64,000 nucleotides of DNA from Trichobilharzia regenti (GCA_944472135.2 OX235264.1:96358319-96422318); one strand, 5' to 3'; positions 36,450 to 48,266 are shown, numbered from the stretch's first letter. Notes: generated by a model not told the origin, from the letters alone. Made by a program: numbers and translations.

Positions 36450-37133
36450 CTACGGCCAAGGCAGCAGTAGGGATTGTACATACTTCTTTTGTACACAAAG
36501 GTCTGGCTTAAAGTCATGAATTGCCAAGGCCTCAGCTGTCTTTAGAAGTCTGTAACGAAGAAAACGCGGGAAGTTGGCATGAATTCTATATAAGACCTTG
36601 AAATCATGGTCAGGGTTGACCGCGTGACAGGAGTCGATGAAGTGTTCTAAGATAGAGCTTCGCACACATTTCCTTTCTCCCTTGTAAAACCAAGCTGGAA
36701 TATGTTCTCGTATCCGTGTGGAGAGCATTCTCTGACTACGGCCAATATACCTTGCTCCACAAGAGCAGGTGAACTGGTAGATGCACATGGAGGCGGTCAG
36801 ACGGGGGAGCTTATCTTTTACAGAGGTAGAGAACAGTTTGCGGCTCGTGAACGTCATATGTAATCTAGCTGCAGGGAACGTTTTACTAACTGATTTAGAA
36901 AGACGATTTTTGAGCATATCAGAAGCTTGATCTCCTTTGAATTCCAAGTTCACGAATAGGGTTTTCTTTGGAACTGAGTCAGTGACCAGCTTAGACTGCT
37001 TATCTTTCATGTTGCTGTCAATAAATCGGTTAGGGTAACCGTTTTCTGCGAGTTTGGCTTTCAGGAAGTCCAGTTCTGAGTCGACGCAAAGAATGTAAAG
37101 AATGCATAAGTGAGGGTGAAATAGTTTTTTTTT
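36450..37133 (-). pseudogene. PLE family P2: RT C-terminus plus complete GIY-YIG endonuclease
   Basis: The longest intact retroelement frame here. Read from about 37130 it is open through ELDFLKAKLAENGYPNRFID (end of the RT region), MKDKQSKLVTDSVPKKTLFV, MCIYQFTCSCGARYIGRSQR, MLSTRIREHIPAWFYKGERK, RSSILEHFIDSCHAV and a C-terminal block ending DLCVQKKYVQSLLLPWP, with a stop at 36450. YIGR..R.LSTRI.EH is the GIY-YIG core, with the catalytic-type Tyr and Arg present. The C.CGA pair is typical of the P2 copies. The RT palm upstream is missing, so this is a 5'-truncated but recently active-looking copy. Confidence 0.8.
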
Positions 37134-37439
37134 TCAAAATATTCGTAATAACAGATGAAAGTTTTAGAAAATAAATTGAACTTGGGTCTACGCTCCCCTC
37201 ATCCTTCAAGTTATATCAACAGATGCCTGTGATTAAACCTACCCGAATTCCTAACTCATAAGCGAGTATGTGCTAGTCAAACCTTTTAGTCAGCAAGTCC
37301 TATCTTTGTTTCTAGCACATTTAGAAACGGGTAATATAAACAGTTGCTTTAAATCAAAGGTGAATATCTCAAAAAGACACCCAAGTTGAAAACTACAACA
37401 GTAATGGACGTTTCGGAAATACAGCATCGCCAACATTTT

Positions 37440-37625
37440 CGAGTGATGGGTTGAAAGGATTCAACTGATTTCACCAGAAACTGATATCACTTAGAGAACT
37501 CCTGGACAGGTGTTTCATTATTATTCACGGCTTATCAGTAGTGTCCTCCCCCGACCCTATAAGGGAGTGAACCCAAGACGTTTAGGCTACGAAGTGAACA
37601 TGTTAAGCATTTAATCACTGGATGG
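37440..37625 (-). mobile_element. SINE-D-like copy, diverged
   Basis: TTAGAGAACTCCTGGACAGG, GAACCCAAGACGTTTAGGCT and TTAAGCATTTAATCACTGGA follow the minus-strand order of family D. Confidence 0.45.
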
Positions 37626-39039
37626 GAATACAACGACCCTCAAAGACCGACTTCTGCTAATTCACTTAATACTAAAATTGATTATCTGCTTGTTTCTCAT
37701 TTCGATTTGAGCTATAGAGACTTTTAGGTAATCAATCAAAATGGCTGGTCTCATCATTTATTTGAACTTTGAAAATATCTTCTCGACTGATAAATATATA
37801 ACCAGAGTAAATAGGCTAAGTGTTATTTTCATTGTAAATTCACTGAATAGCGTAAAACACCCAGTGTCTTACATATCTACACTCTTGTAGAGATTTGAAC
37901 AATCTTTTCAAAACTCTGAAGCTCGATTTTTATAGCTGGATTTTAAGTATATCACCAATGTCCTATTCAGTGGTATAGTAGTGTGTAAATGCATGTAATT
38001 ATGGTCCACTGGATTGAATATAGTTATGTTTTCGCACTGTGCTGATCTAATTGACCCGGTCTACTAATGTTACGTCACAATGACTGCGGGGTATTAATGT
38101 AACGGAATAGATGTTTGAAAAATCCCTCCCCCCTGGACGATATAATTACAATATTTACACTTATTTGGATGTCTCACTCAACTAACTTCGTTATTACTAT
38201 CCGTTTTTACCCCAGACAGTGTATTATCCGTCACCTGACGTTTACATATCATGTTATTAATTGTCTTTGTCAATGTTTAATCTCTAATATTATTGCTTCT
38301 CTTTGTTTCTGTGCGATATATTGATAATGTGTTGTTTGCCAGTGTAATTTTGTCTGAATGATACAAGGTCAGAATGATCTTGGACTGTCTCAATGATTCG
38401 TTGTTGTGTGATTATTGTAGACAGAGTTTTGATCCCACCTTGTTAAGTTATTTTCCACTTGATTCTCTGTTACTTCAAACAAGTGAAATTCGGTTAACTA
38501 ATTTTGTTTTATAGTAGTTCTTTTGTGCTTACAAAGACGCCTTGTCTGTATAGCTGCCTAACCGTACTGTTGAGGTGAATTTGAGTTTTCGGCGTTATTA
38601 CTGTTGGATGGGATCACACATAGATCCAGCTACAATCTTTCATTTTGCAATCTTTCGAACTTTTAGTGTCTGTGTCAGAGAAGTCTTCGCAACTGCACAG
38701 CAGGATATAGTGATCAGTTTCCTGCCTTTAGACCACAACGAGTCGGTTTTAGTCGCAACAGTTAGATAGGCGGAATTCTGTTTAGTCGGTTCTACAGTAT
38801 AGACATAATTTGCCTCCAAGTGAGTTTGTGGATTTGGAAACCACTTTTTTTCCTACCTCGTCAAGAATCCTGCGTGAGTCTATTCAGGTGTCTTCTGAGT
38901 ATGGCAACACCACAGATGTTTTGGATTCCCTGTCTTTGGTGTTGTCACATTTTTATGTACACTTGTAAATCATGTAGTCATTATTATTATCATTGCACAA
39001 GTACTCCTTGATTAATTTATCAGGGTAATTATTAAGTGC
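37626..39039. other. Unassigned AT-rich region
   Basis: Frames at 38115-38324, 38575-38769 and 38820-39011 (+) lie close together but have no motif and no splice signals I could join. Confidence 0.4.
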
Positions 39040-39208
39040 TAAAACGTATCCTGTAAATCTTGCAATCATCGTGAGGTTAGACACATACGTCGGGATAGTA
39101 GACCGAGGTCAGTTAGATTAGTGGAGCACAAAAACCCAACAAGATCTACATAAATTAACCAGAATAAGATAAGGAAATCTGGAGAATAGTTCAGCTATAG
39201 CACTACAT
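39040..39208 (+). pseudogene. PLE family P1 fragment, left of LINE R1 insertion
   Basis: GTAGACCGAGGTCAGTTAGA and GGAGCACAAAAACCCAACAA, GAATAGTTCAGCTATAGCAC correspond to 25770-25895 of the 25.6-kb copy; broken frames read VRLVEHKNP and ENSSAI. Confidence 0.7.
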
Positions 39209-40555
39209 GCATCCCTCATGCAGTGGGAACCAATCTCCTCCAGGATAATGAAAGCCAAGTTGAACTCAAAAGGAAGGAAGGTTACAAATTGCAACTCTTC
39301 GCATCATCGTCACAGAACAAAGCATGGAATGGCAATGAAACCTCTACCTCAACTTTATAGACTTTTAGAAGGCCTTCGACAGCGTTGACCGTGAAGTAAT
39401 TTGGAAATTACTCGAGTACTACGGCCTACCCCAAATATTCATCAACCTAATTCAACAGCTGTACGACAACGGCACATGTCAAGTCATCCACAACGGAAAA
39501 CTCAGCGACGCATTTGGAGTAAACACAGGAGTCAGGCAAGGGTGCTTATTATCCTCTATGATGTTCCTAACTGTGGTGGACTGACTGGATTATGCGTCAG
39601 ACAGTGGGAAACGAGCAGCAGATAGGGATATCCTGGACCGACGTGAAGAACCGAGAAGACCTGGATTTCGCGCGTGGATGATTTATCTTTGATGTCACAC
39701 AAAATCGAAGACTTACAAGCGAAAACCAACAAACTGGTCGAAGAAGCAGCCGGCGAAGACAGGACTCCATGTGAACATAGACAAGACGGAGGTTATAAGA
39801 ATAACCAACAACAACAACAACATCCAGTGCCAATCATTATCAACGGGAGGGATTTGAATGAAGTTACTTCATTCACTTATCTAGGGAACATTGTCCCAAC
39901 TACAGGCGGTCGGAACGGACGAGGATGTCAAATCGAGCAAGAATCGGGAAGGCGAGAAACACACTCACTCATCAACCTGAAACCAATCTCGAAATCTTCG
40001 TCACTCACCATCAACAACAAAATCTGGTCGGATTTTCAATGCAAACGTCAAGTCAGTCAATTCTTCTATACGGAACGGATCAGAAACTTGGCCGGCGGGT
40101 CACAAAGAATATTTCCAACAATCTGTTGCAGACCGGACCTTCATCAACCAACAAATGTCTTCGCTGGCTCTATACTGAAGATCAGATGGCCGGGCCGGGC
40201 CGGAAGGAATCACCAACAAGAAACTATGGGAACAAACAAACAAACAAGAACCAATCGCCAACCAACAATTATGCAGGAGAAAGTGGAGATGGATTGGACA
40301 CTCGCTGAGGAGACCCCTGGGTGACATCGCGCGCGCGTCAAGCCATTGCTCTAGTGGAACTCGAAAGACAAGCGGCTAGTGAGACGTCAGTGCAAGGGTG
40401 ACATGGAGGAGATTGTGTGAAGAGGAGTTGAAACAGTATGGACTAACATAGATGCAGGTGAAAAGTACAGCAGGAGGAAGACAGAAGCAAGTGGAGACGT
40501 GCAGTTGAAGCCCTATGTTTCACTAGGAACTCAAGGGAACAATAATAGTAATACA
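39209..40555 (+). pseudogene. RTE-like LINE R1, reverse transcriptase to 3' end
   Basis: The most complete R1 copy. Across several frames: FRRPSTALTVK-like KAFDSVDREVIWKLLEYYGL, QIFINLIQQLYDNGTCQVIH, GVNTGVRQGCLLSSMMFLTV, VDWIMRQT, then DDLSLMSHKIEDLQAKTNKL, INGRDLNEVTSFTYLGNIVP, RIGKA and MQEKVEMDWT-like end. These are palm motifs of a non-LTR reverse transcriptase (KAFDSVDR, GVRQGC, a damaged FADD) and the RTE C-terminus. The 3' end is GAAGCCCTATGTTTCACTAG then AATAATAGTAATA. Several frameshifts. It has landed in PLE P1. Confidence 0.85.
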
Positions 40556-40805
40556 ATAGGATGAAATAAGATGGCAGTCTTAAAATCTAATATAACAGAG
40601 TTGGAAGATAAATTCACAACTGAAGCTTTGTTTATCAACATATGACACCTAGACCAGATAGCTGTAACACAAATGGTAAGGTTAAGTGAAAACTATGAAA
40701 ATCAAGTTTAAAATTTGTGTATAGTTACAAGTGCGATGATATAATGATAATGACAAGTAAAGAATTGTAAATAATACTATTTCACTGCATGTAATACCCA
40801 ATAAA
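40556..40805 (+). pseudogene. PLE family P1 fragment, right of LINE R1 insertion
   Basis: GATGGCAGTCTTAAAATCTA, CTGAAGCTTTGTTTATCAAC and CCCAATAAACAATTGAATGT continue the P1 sequence at the point where it stopped before R1, including the 3' end seen at 26070-26180. Confidence 0.7.
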
Positions 40806-40954
40806 CAATTGAATGTGGAAACACAGACTAAAATAACGCTCAAGCTTTACCAATCTATTAATTATACAGTCCCTTTTTATTCATTCAACCACAAAATAAT
40901 TATAGAGAATGTAGTAAATACGAAGTGCAGGCAGTCAACTAAAGTAAATCAATA

Positions 40955-41098
40955 TACAATTGGTGGATGGTGGCCAGCAGTGGAATCAAGGATGCACATT
41001 TCGTCCTATTTGGGACTCGTCAGCTGGATATACCTGCATTTCTCAGTGAGTGATGATGTCCAATCAATCGACGAGAAAATCAAAAATTCAATTCAATA
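40955..41098 (-). mobile_element. Smα-type SINE copy, minus strand, carrying the best-preserved hammerhead
   Basis: Minus-strand order: ACATCATCACTCACTGAGAA, GGTATATCCAG, the ribozyme, then CTTGATTCCACTGCTGG. The tRNA-like head is missing. It abuts the plus-strand copy at 41100 almost directly. Confidence 0.8.
40985..41029 (-). ncRNA. Hammerhead ribozyme (Smα type), core intact
   Basis: On minus: stem I ATCCAG (41029-41024), CTGACGA (41023-41017), stem II GTCC/GGAC closing CAAATA, GAAA (41002-40999), minimal stem III, cleavage triplet ATC (40993-40991), stem I partner CTTGAT (40990-40985). All core bases match the consensus; stem I has one mismatch (C opposite T). Self-cleaving hammerheads in Smα repeats are established; activity of this copy is inference. 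Confidence 0.75.
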
Positions 41099-41099
41099 A

Positions 41100-41425
41100 T
41101 TAATAAGACCCGTTGCAAAAGAGGTGGCTCTCGTGGCCCAAGTGGTCTAGTGGATAACGCTTTGGCGTTTGAAACTATGGGCACTGGGTTCGAGCCTCGG
41201 TAGGAACATCATCACTCACTGAGAAATGCAGGTACATCCAGATGACGAGTCCAAAATAGGACGAAATGCGCATCCTGGATTCCACTGTTAGCCATCATCC
41301 ACCAATTGTATACTAACTAAATGCCCGGACATCGTCGAAGCATCTGCACAAGAAGCCGACATGTTAACCTGAGACCGAGCACTTCGGTCCAATCAATCGA
41401 CGGGAAAATAAAAAATTCAATTCAA
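41100..41425 (+). mobile_element. Smα-type SINE with mutated hammerhead
   Basis: Head GTGGCCCAAGTGGTCTAGTG, B box GGTTCGAGCCT, then ATGACGAGTCCAAAATAGGA, GAAATGCGCATCCTGGATTC. C3 of the catalytic box is A, as in the 32.5-kb copy. Right flank, reverse-oriented, includes GAGACCGAGCACTTCGGTCC. Confidence 0.8.
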
Positions 41426-41521
41426 TAAAGTAAATCAACCTTTATAGAAAACTTATTAATTTGATTTTCTTGACTAAGTTGAAAGTAACCTTTTTAAGAA
41501 ATAACTGACTATTACAAAATT

Positions 41522-41640
41522 GGTACTGTCAAATATCCACATCGCAGAGGTCCTGCAACTATCGTTGGTCTCAGAAGACTAAGACTAATACGCAGCACAC
41601 TGTGCACTGTAACCGACGTGGAATAACAAAAAACAGTTAA
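41522..41640. repeat. Dispersed repeat, copy at 41.5 kb
   Basis: Same landmarks and order as 7360-7480 (AGAAGACTAAGACTAATACG, GTGCACTGTAAC). Family unknown. Confidence 0.6.
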
Positions 41641-41879
41641 GCAACACTATTATTTATTATTCTTCAAGCGATAATAAAACAGATTTACAATGGTTAATCA
41701 GTGCCAAATTCTGTAAATAAAAGCTAATATAATATACGACAATAATTCTGATCGTATTTTGCCAATCTTCTGCCAACCAGTACACGATTAGGTAAATGGA
41801 GACCAGTTGGGATAGACAAACTATTCTATAATTACCAGTATTGAGAGTTACTTTATCTGACTAGCTGACTGATTGGTTT

Positions 41880-43690
41880 TAACATATACCTCTGCACCGA
41901 TTTGCAACAGTTCGAGTCGCCACACTCCATGAAGCACATAAAGCAAGAAAAGAAAGTAAAAGGAAATGCAAAATGGTGACAGAAAACAGAGACATGAGGC
42001 AAAAAGAATAGTGGTATCGAAGAACAATATAGTTTCACTGGTTGCATCTGCTCCATTGAGAACGATTCTAAGCTATAACATCGGTTGTTTCCATCCCGAG
42101 GGCCCCAAACAGGGAGTATACACCTTCATACGTGGCTGGCTTAAACTAACTATTTTGGATTTCATTGACTGGTGCCATGTTTCGGTTTGACTACCGCTAG
42201 CTCTTTTCCAGCCTGACTCTATGTCAGCTAAGATTGCCCGTCGAGGAAGGCGATGACTAGGCATGCATGAGTAACACATCTCCTAATTACCTCAATCTAT
42301 GTAACTGCTTCACAACCTCGTCGACTGATACCCCCTCCTTACCTAGCACTCGACGTATCCCTAACCTCAATATTGCTAGCCCAATTATGACACCTAAAAC
42401 AGGAGATAAAACCCAGGGATCTATGGATAAAGAAAGCTATCCTTTTCATGTCTTCCACTGTTAACGGTCACGTCTCACAGCCATAAAGCAGGAAGAAGCG
42501 GACTGATGAGCAGTACACACGCCCTTTGGTCGATAGTCGGATATCACGTCTACACCAGAGGTAGCGTAAACTGGAATATGCGAAACTAGCCTTCTGTATC
42601 AGTGCTGAGATTTCGTCAGAGATCAACCCGTTGGCACTGGCTGATGCAGGTTCCCGAATAAGTCAAGCGGTTGACACGTCCTACCACTTCACTCCATATT
42701 TCGAAGCTAGGAGTCAATGTAGTCCAGCCCAGTCCTGTAGTGTCATCTTACATCTGGCGGGAGTGAATCGCATGCCAAACATTCGTAGATTGCAACTCAA
42801 GGAGTTCAGAAGATTCTTCATTTTGCCAGCATCTTCACCTAGAAGGCAGGAGTATATCATCTGCATATTCGAAGTAAACAAGATTATTCCCTCCCATGAG
42901 TCAGTGAATTTACTTAAGGTTAAGTCCGTTAGTACATCTATGATGAAATGGAATAGAAATGGGGATAGTGGACATCCCTGTCGGACACCACGAGTTGTGA
43001 CCATTTCAGATGGCAACTCGCCGTAAGCCCTCACCTGGCTGATGGCATGAGTACGAGTAGAATGACTTAATCAGTGCAATGTATTTTCTCGCCATTTCCT
43101 TTACAGCCAAGCATCTCCAGAGAACTTCTCGATCGACAGAGTCGAATGCTGCCTTTAGGTCAAGAAATATAATGATTGTTGGACGCCGGTAGGAATGCCT
43201 ATGTTCTAGAATCTGTCGGAGGGTGAAGATATGATCAATACACCCTCTTCCTGGTCTAAAGCCTGCCTGGCTCTCTCGTGTTTGTGCCTCCCGAGCACCA
43301 CTCAGTCTACGCATGATTATTGAGCCTAAGACTTTAGATACTATATTAGTCAAGCTAATCCCTCTGTGATTATCACAGGAAGACTTGTCTCCCTTCTTGT
43401 ATATGGGGATAATCAGTGACTTACGCCAACCCGATGGGACTTCCTCTGATTCCCAGACGCTGCTTAGAACCTCAGTTAATGCAGACAGTAAACTATCTTC
43501 ACAGTACTTAAATACCTCTGGAGTCATTCTACCAGGTCCTGTTGCGTTGCTTCGTTTTAGATTAGTGACAGCCTTAGTAACCTCAGTTAGGGAAGGAGGA
43601 CTTGTGTCTATATCCCATTCAAGGACGTGTTGGATGTTCGGTAAGTTGAGTGTGGCCATAGGCCAATTAAACTGTTCGTCAGAGTGTTCT
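41880..43690 (-). pseudogene. RTE-like LINE R2, reverse transcriptase to 3' end
   Basis: The longest R2 copy. The 217-codon frame 43659-43006 gives ISLTNIVSKVLGSIIMRRLS, ESQAGFRPGRGCIDHIFTLR, IIIFLDLKAAFDSVDREVLW; the next frame gives GVRQGCPLSPFLFHFIIDVL and MFGMRFTPARCKMTLQDWAG. These are the non-LTR RT blocks 'GFR.GR...D.I', 'LKAAFDSVDR' (catalytic Asp kept) and 'GVRQGCPLSP'. The (F)ADD box is lost. The C-terminal and 3' parts continue to 41880 in broken form (MPSHRLPRRA, HQSMKS). Confidence 0.85.
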
Positions 43691-44000
43691 TTCTAACGTC
43701 CTACTCGTCTATCCTGGGAGCTAATTATGGTGCCATTTTTCCCAGGGATTGTTTCACTTATCATTTCCCTTCACCTCATTTAATATCACAAACATCTTAC
43801 GTAATAAATCCTTGATATAATGAGAAAGTATTTAGAGAAGAACATTTCTCCAGTTATATTCTGTTTTTATGTACCATACTCAAACGTGAAGTCCGAAATT
43901 CTTGTAGTATGTAAATAGGCATTGCCAGAAGTCATCAACTAGAAATGCTCTTTCATAATTGGTCTTCGTTGCAGCTAGATGACGCAAAAGGTTATTATTA
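43691..44000. other. Unassigned spacer
   Basis: Nothing recognised. Confidence 0.4.
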
Positions 44001-44002
44001 TT

Positions 44003-44215
44003 GTTTATTATAGTAAAGCGGTTAGGACGCTCGCCGACCATGCATAAGGTCCGGGGTTCGATCCCCGGCCGGCGCACTCCTTTACCTCACTGAGCCAGAA
44101 ATAAAAAGCTGGTAAAGAGGGAAGGTTGGGCATGAGGCTAGCAACCCCCATCCTGTAAAAATTAAACACTGCTACAGAAACTTCAAGCCACTGGGAACGT
44201 GAAGGAAAATTATTA
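44003..44215 (+). mobile_element. SINE family A, well preserved
   Basis: AGTAAAGCGGTTAGGACGCT, GGGGTTCGATCCCCGGCCGG (complete B box and arms), CTCCTTTACCTCACTGAGCC, GCTGGTAAAGAGGGAAGGTT, GGCATGAGGCTAGCAACCCC, ending CAAGCCACTGGGAACGTGAA. The left of the A box is replaced by a TTA run; the tail is slightly shortened. Confidence 0.85.
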
Positions 44216-44279
44216 TTTTTCAAAACATTTGTAAATACTAGTCAAAAAAGTTCTTAAGCTGTCTATGTGTGAAAATGTT

Positions 44280-44690
44280 TTTGTTTGGCTGGCCGTATTT
44301 GACACAGATTGGATTCTATGTCTCGTGGCTTGTATAAGGGGTAGAAAATATGTTGCAAAGAAAATGAGGCTAAGTGCAGTGTTAGGTAAGCAAAGAAAAT
44401 CAATCGATAATGCTGGGAAGCTGCAAAAATGTAGATAACCGAGACATATGCTTTGCATGCACAGTCATCATCGCCTATCTGGTTCACAGCTGTGTTAACT
44501 AACATATTGCAGAGGGATGAGAAGATACAGTGGTGACATCAGTTCATGATGCCTTTGAGTGTTGGTTTGAGCCAGACACAGTAAGAAGCACTGGTCTGAG
44601 TTGGTTTGTGATATGGCTCTAAACAGTTCTCAATGGCGTAGACACATTCGTTGTCTTTGATCTCCTAGATTCATATAACTGTCTATACTA
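44280..44690 (+). pseudogene. LINE R2 C-terminal fragment, decayed
   Basis: GTGTTAGGTAAGCAAAGAAA, ATCAATCGATAATGC gives VLGKQRKSIDNAGKL, parallel to GKEGKSIDEAVKLQ at 12.75 kb; then GTTCTCAATGGCGTAGACAC as in the R2 3' end. Confidence 0.6.
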
Positions 44691-45799
44691 TAAATATACT
44701 TCGTCGAGTAAATTTTCCTTTACTATAACTGTTTTTTTCATTGCTTTTTAACGGCTTTTGTGAGTTTTTATGACGTATGACAACTTGAATCGCTATACTC
44801 CTGAGTACAAGTATACGTAGAAAACTCAGTTCAGTTAATCGTTTGGTTGTAACTTAAACAAATATATGAAAATAAACATGATTCACACACAATTAGGAAA
44901 AAAGTTACTAAACCTCAGTCAGTTTACAAGTCCGATGAATTTAAGATACCACTCAACTATAAGATCATAAAAGCACTCTAGAAAATTTAAATAACTGTGA
45001 CCACCAATTAGATTTATTTCATCGCTAACTGAACAAAACAGCTGACTGAAGAAAAAAAGCCTGTGAATGAACTCTTAAATATTGACAGAAAATACTGTAA
45101 TTTCCCAGGAATTCAACTTAGAACTATCATCTGTAGATAAAATATACTTGTTCAAACTGTTTGGAACTCCCCTATTTACCACTAGAAATTCTTTTCATGC
45201 TTGCGTGTTCCTCTTTGTTTCATCTAAATTAGATATTTTTTCAAACAAATTAGACAGTTCACTGTCTGATTATAATTTTAATATAAATGAAATTCGAATG
45301 ATATCCTTTCACAAAAAGTGGAAGGATAAATATAGACAACATCTGGTGCTTTATATTTGGAACAGTAAACATGCAAGCCAACAGAGGAGAGCTGCAAAAC
45401 CCTGATTTTTGTACTTATGGCATAAATGGACTCCAGAATCCGAAAAGTTAGAATGGCATATGAACCTGATTTGGTCAATGAAAACCATACGAATGTATCC
45501 CATGACAACCGCGCTCCAATGCTTTGTAGATCAGACTTCAAGTCAAAGGATTGAGGGGTGACGCCTTATTCATGACAACCATCTACTTTGGTTGGAGCGT
45601 CCGAACAGTATCTTATCCCACAAAAAAAACTATGAGATTTGGTATGACCCATCTCTTGGTGCTCATAATGTACCAATAACAATGAAAATGAAACTTCATG
45701 TCACAAAGATCAATATGCAACGACGACAGAATACAGGCAACTTTCACTCATAATACACAGATAACATACCTTCCGATATGCCTTTGGCTATTACGTCCG
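44691..45799. other. Unassigned region
   Basis: A 107-codon frame at 45082-45405 (+) contains KWKDKYRQHLVLYIWNSKHA and continues after a stop in similar composition to about 45720. It may be an eroded element ORF, but I cannot name it. Confidence 0.4.
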
Positions 45800-46795
45800 T
45801 AATTATTATTATTATATCCCTTCATTCCTAGAGGAACATAGGGCTTCAGCTGCGCGTCTCCATTGCCTTCGGTTTTCTGCCAACTTTTTCACTCCACTCC
45901 AAGTCTGCCCACATGCTTTCATCTCCTCTTCACATGACCTCCTCCAAGTCACCCTTGCACTGACGACCAACTCGCCACTTCCCTTTCGGCTTCCACTCGA
46001 GCGATGGCTTGTCTAGTGATGTCACTTGATGGTTTGTTGTCTCAGAGTATGGCCAGCCAATCCATCTCCATTTCTTCCTGCCTATTTGTTTCACAATCGG
46101 TTCCTGTTGTGTTGGTTCGCTCATTGCGAGAGATCCCTGTTGCTGATCTTTTCTGGCCGGCCGGCCGGCCATCTGATCTTGAGTATTGAGCGAAAACAAC
46201 TGTTAATGAAGGTTTGAAGTTTGTTTGAGATGCTCTTTATGACGTGCAGTGCAAGTCTCTGATCCGTATAGTAGCAGTGACTGACTTCACATTGGAGTTG
46301 AAAATCCGGATCTTATTTTTGATGGTGAGTGCTGTTGACCTCCACACACACTTAAGAGTAATGAAAGCTTGTCTTACTCTACCGACTCTTGTTTTGATAT
46401 TCTCGTCAGCTCCATCCGCCTGTAGTTGAAACGATGCTTCCCAGGTCGGTGGGTGAAGGAGGTTGTTTCTTTCAGGTTCCTCTCATTTATGCTGGCTGAT
46501 TGTTGTTGTTGCTGTCGGTGTTGGCCAGGAATCTTCATCACCTCTGTTTTATCTATGTTCACCTGAAGTCATATCTTTGATGCTTCTTCTACCGCCAGCT
46601 TGTTGCTTTTCACTTGCATATCTTCCAGTTTGTGGGAAATCAGACGTGTATCATCATCGGTGAAGTCCAGATCCTCCAAGTTTTTTGAGTGAGTCCAACT
46701 GTTGAATGAAATGTATAATTGTTGATGGCACCCCATAGTAGCGAAGTAGTTGCCAAATGTTACAAAAACGTCTTCAAGAGAAGAGTTACTAAATG
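45800..46795 (-). pseudogene. LINE R1, RT end to 3' end
   Basis: On minus: a GVPSTIIHFIQQLD-like RT piece near 46740, LEDMQVKSNKLAVEEAS, MNIDKTEVMKIPGQHRQQQQ, QPIVKQIGRKKWRWIGWPYS-like C-terminus and WKPKGKWRVGRQCKGDLEEV. The 3' end reads GAAGCCCTATGTTCCTCTAG then an (AAT)n tail at about 45800-45820. A GGCC run (CCGGCCGGCCGGCC) sits at 46158-46171. Confidence 0.8.
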
Positions 46796-48240
46796 AACTA
46801 TCTTTTAAAAGTTGCTTTTCTTTACCTAAGTTCTGAGGGTAACAGACGGCTTCAAGCCTTTCGAAGTGGTACCATTTTTCCCACGAAGTGTAGCTGCTAG
46901 TCTTTCACCTAAATATCCCTCTTTCCAGGCTTGAGAAATGTGTCCACCGGGAGTCGAACCCAAATCCTCCGCATAGCCAACAAACATCCTACAAGTTAAT
47001 TATCATGATCGCAATACAAATCACACATAAGTACAATATCAAGGACATGTTCATATAACTTTTATTCACTTAGCAACATGATTATGCATATATATACTCA
47101 GTAAGAGGTTATGCAGACATTACACTTATTCAGATGATGAGTGAATCTATGAAAATAATACAATAAATATCAGTAAATGATTTAGTTTTCGTCATATTAC
47201 AACAGAAATGTAACAGAGACAGCAAAAAAACACTCACTATCATCAAGTATAATATAAAACGCTTTACGATTTAAATTTTCTCGAAATATAAAATAAATCA
47301 ACGAAAAAAAATACCGCCAAACGCATAGTTGACACTGACAACACGCGTATTTAAAACAAATTAACTGTAAAGACATCAAAATGAAAAAAAATGCAAATGA
47401 GGCGAAAGACAGAAATAAAAAGTAGTAAGTTGACTACATAGCAGCAAATGTCGATTATGTGAGAATTGAAATATTTTATAAAATTGAATATTGCATGAGA
47501 AATAAACAAACAAATTAAATGTCAGTGTGGAGTACTTCAAATTGTGATGACCGACTAAAGAAGATATTTTAAAAAAACAACCAAGAAATACACTTAAAAA
47601 TATAAAATAACAAATATTACTAAAAGAAGCGTGAACAACAAAAGAGCAACGTGTAGCAGAGACAGCAGCGTACATGAGATTGTCTGTCAGCGGAATCGAA
47701 ATATTTCTGAAAGTAAAAAATCAGTGAGAAAAAAGAAAAGCAAACAGATTTTCACCAATATGCAACCTAATTTTTACTATGATGCTGTTTTCAATCCTAC
47801 AAAATACAAAATCCAACAAATTTAAATATGCCAGACGAAAGAAAAACACAGTGAATTTAAACAAAAAACAGTCAATCATTGAACACATTGAACATATCAC
47901 TCACTGTCTAATAAAAAGATTGAAGAAAGACAAAAAAAGGTGTGTGTGTATATAAATGTATCACAATTTGATGTGAAATTTTCAAAAACTTTCCTCCGAA
48001 AGGATAAATGTAAAAGACACACACACAGAGATCACATCAGATTTTTGGTTGGAATGCATGATAGAGACAGACTAAAGAGACTTAGTGTCAATGAAAGATA
48101 TACTCTGAAAAAATGAAGATTACAATTTATTCATTAAAAGAAAGCAGAACAACAGCAACAACACTGACGAAAACACAACAGAAAGTAATAAATAAATAAA
48201 TAAATACAAAACAGAACAAAAGAATATAATATGATCAGAC
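46796..48240. other. Region downstream of the carboxypeptidase D-like gene
   Basis: 46860-46980 contains a tRNA-like B box on minus (GGGTTCGACTCCCGGTGG) from a SINE scrap. 47190-48240 is A-rich on plus and holds no convincing gene; it may include 3' untranslated sequence of the host gene. Confidence 0.4.
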
Positions 48241-48260
48241 CAGGAATATTTATATATGCT

Positions 48261-48266
48261 TTTATT
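48261..48266 (-). terminator. Candidate polyadenylation signal of the carboxypeptidase D-like gene
   Basis: AATAAA on the minus strand, 43 bases after the stop codon. Further AATAAA matches lie farther downstream (for example 48126-48131), so the true cleavage site is not settled. The downstream 47.2-48.3 kb is A-rich on plus (T-rich in the transcript). Confidence 0.35.

Noticed and set aside
46158..46171. GGCC run as a regulatory site or CpG island
   Set aside because: It is a local expansion within an R1 LINE fragment, too short and isolated to be a promoter.
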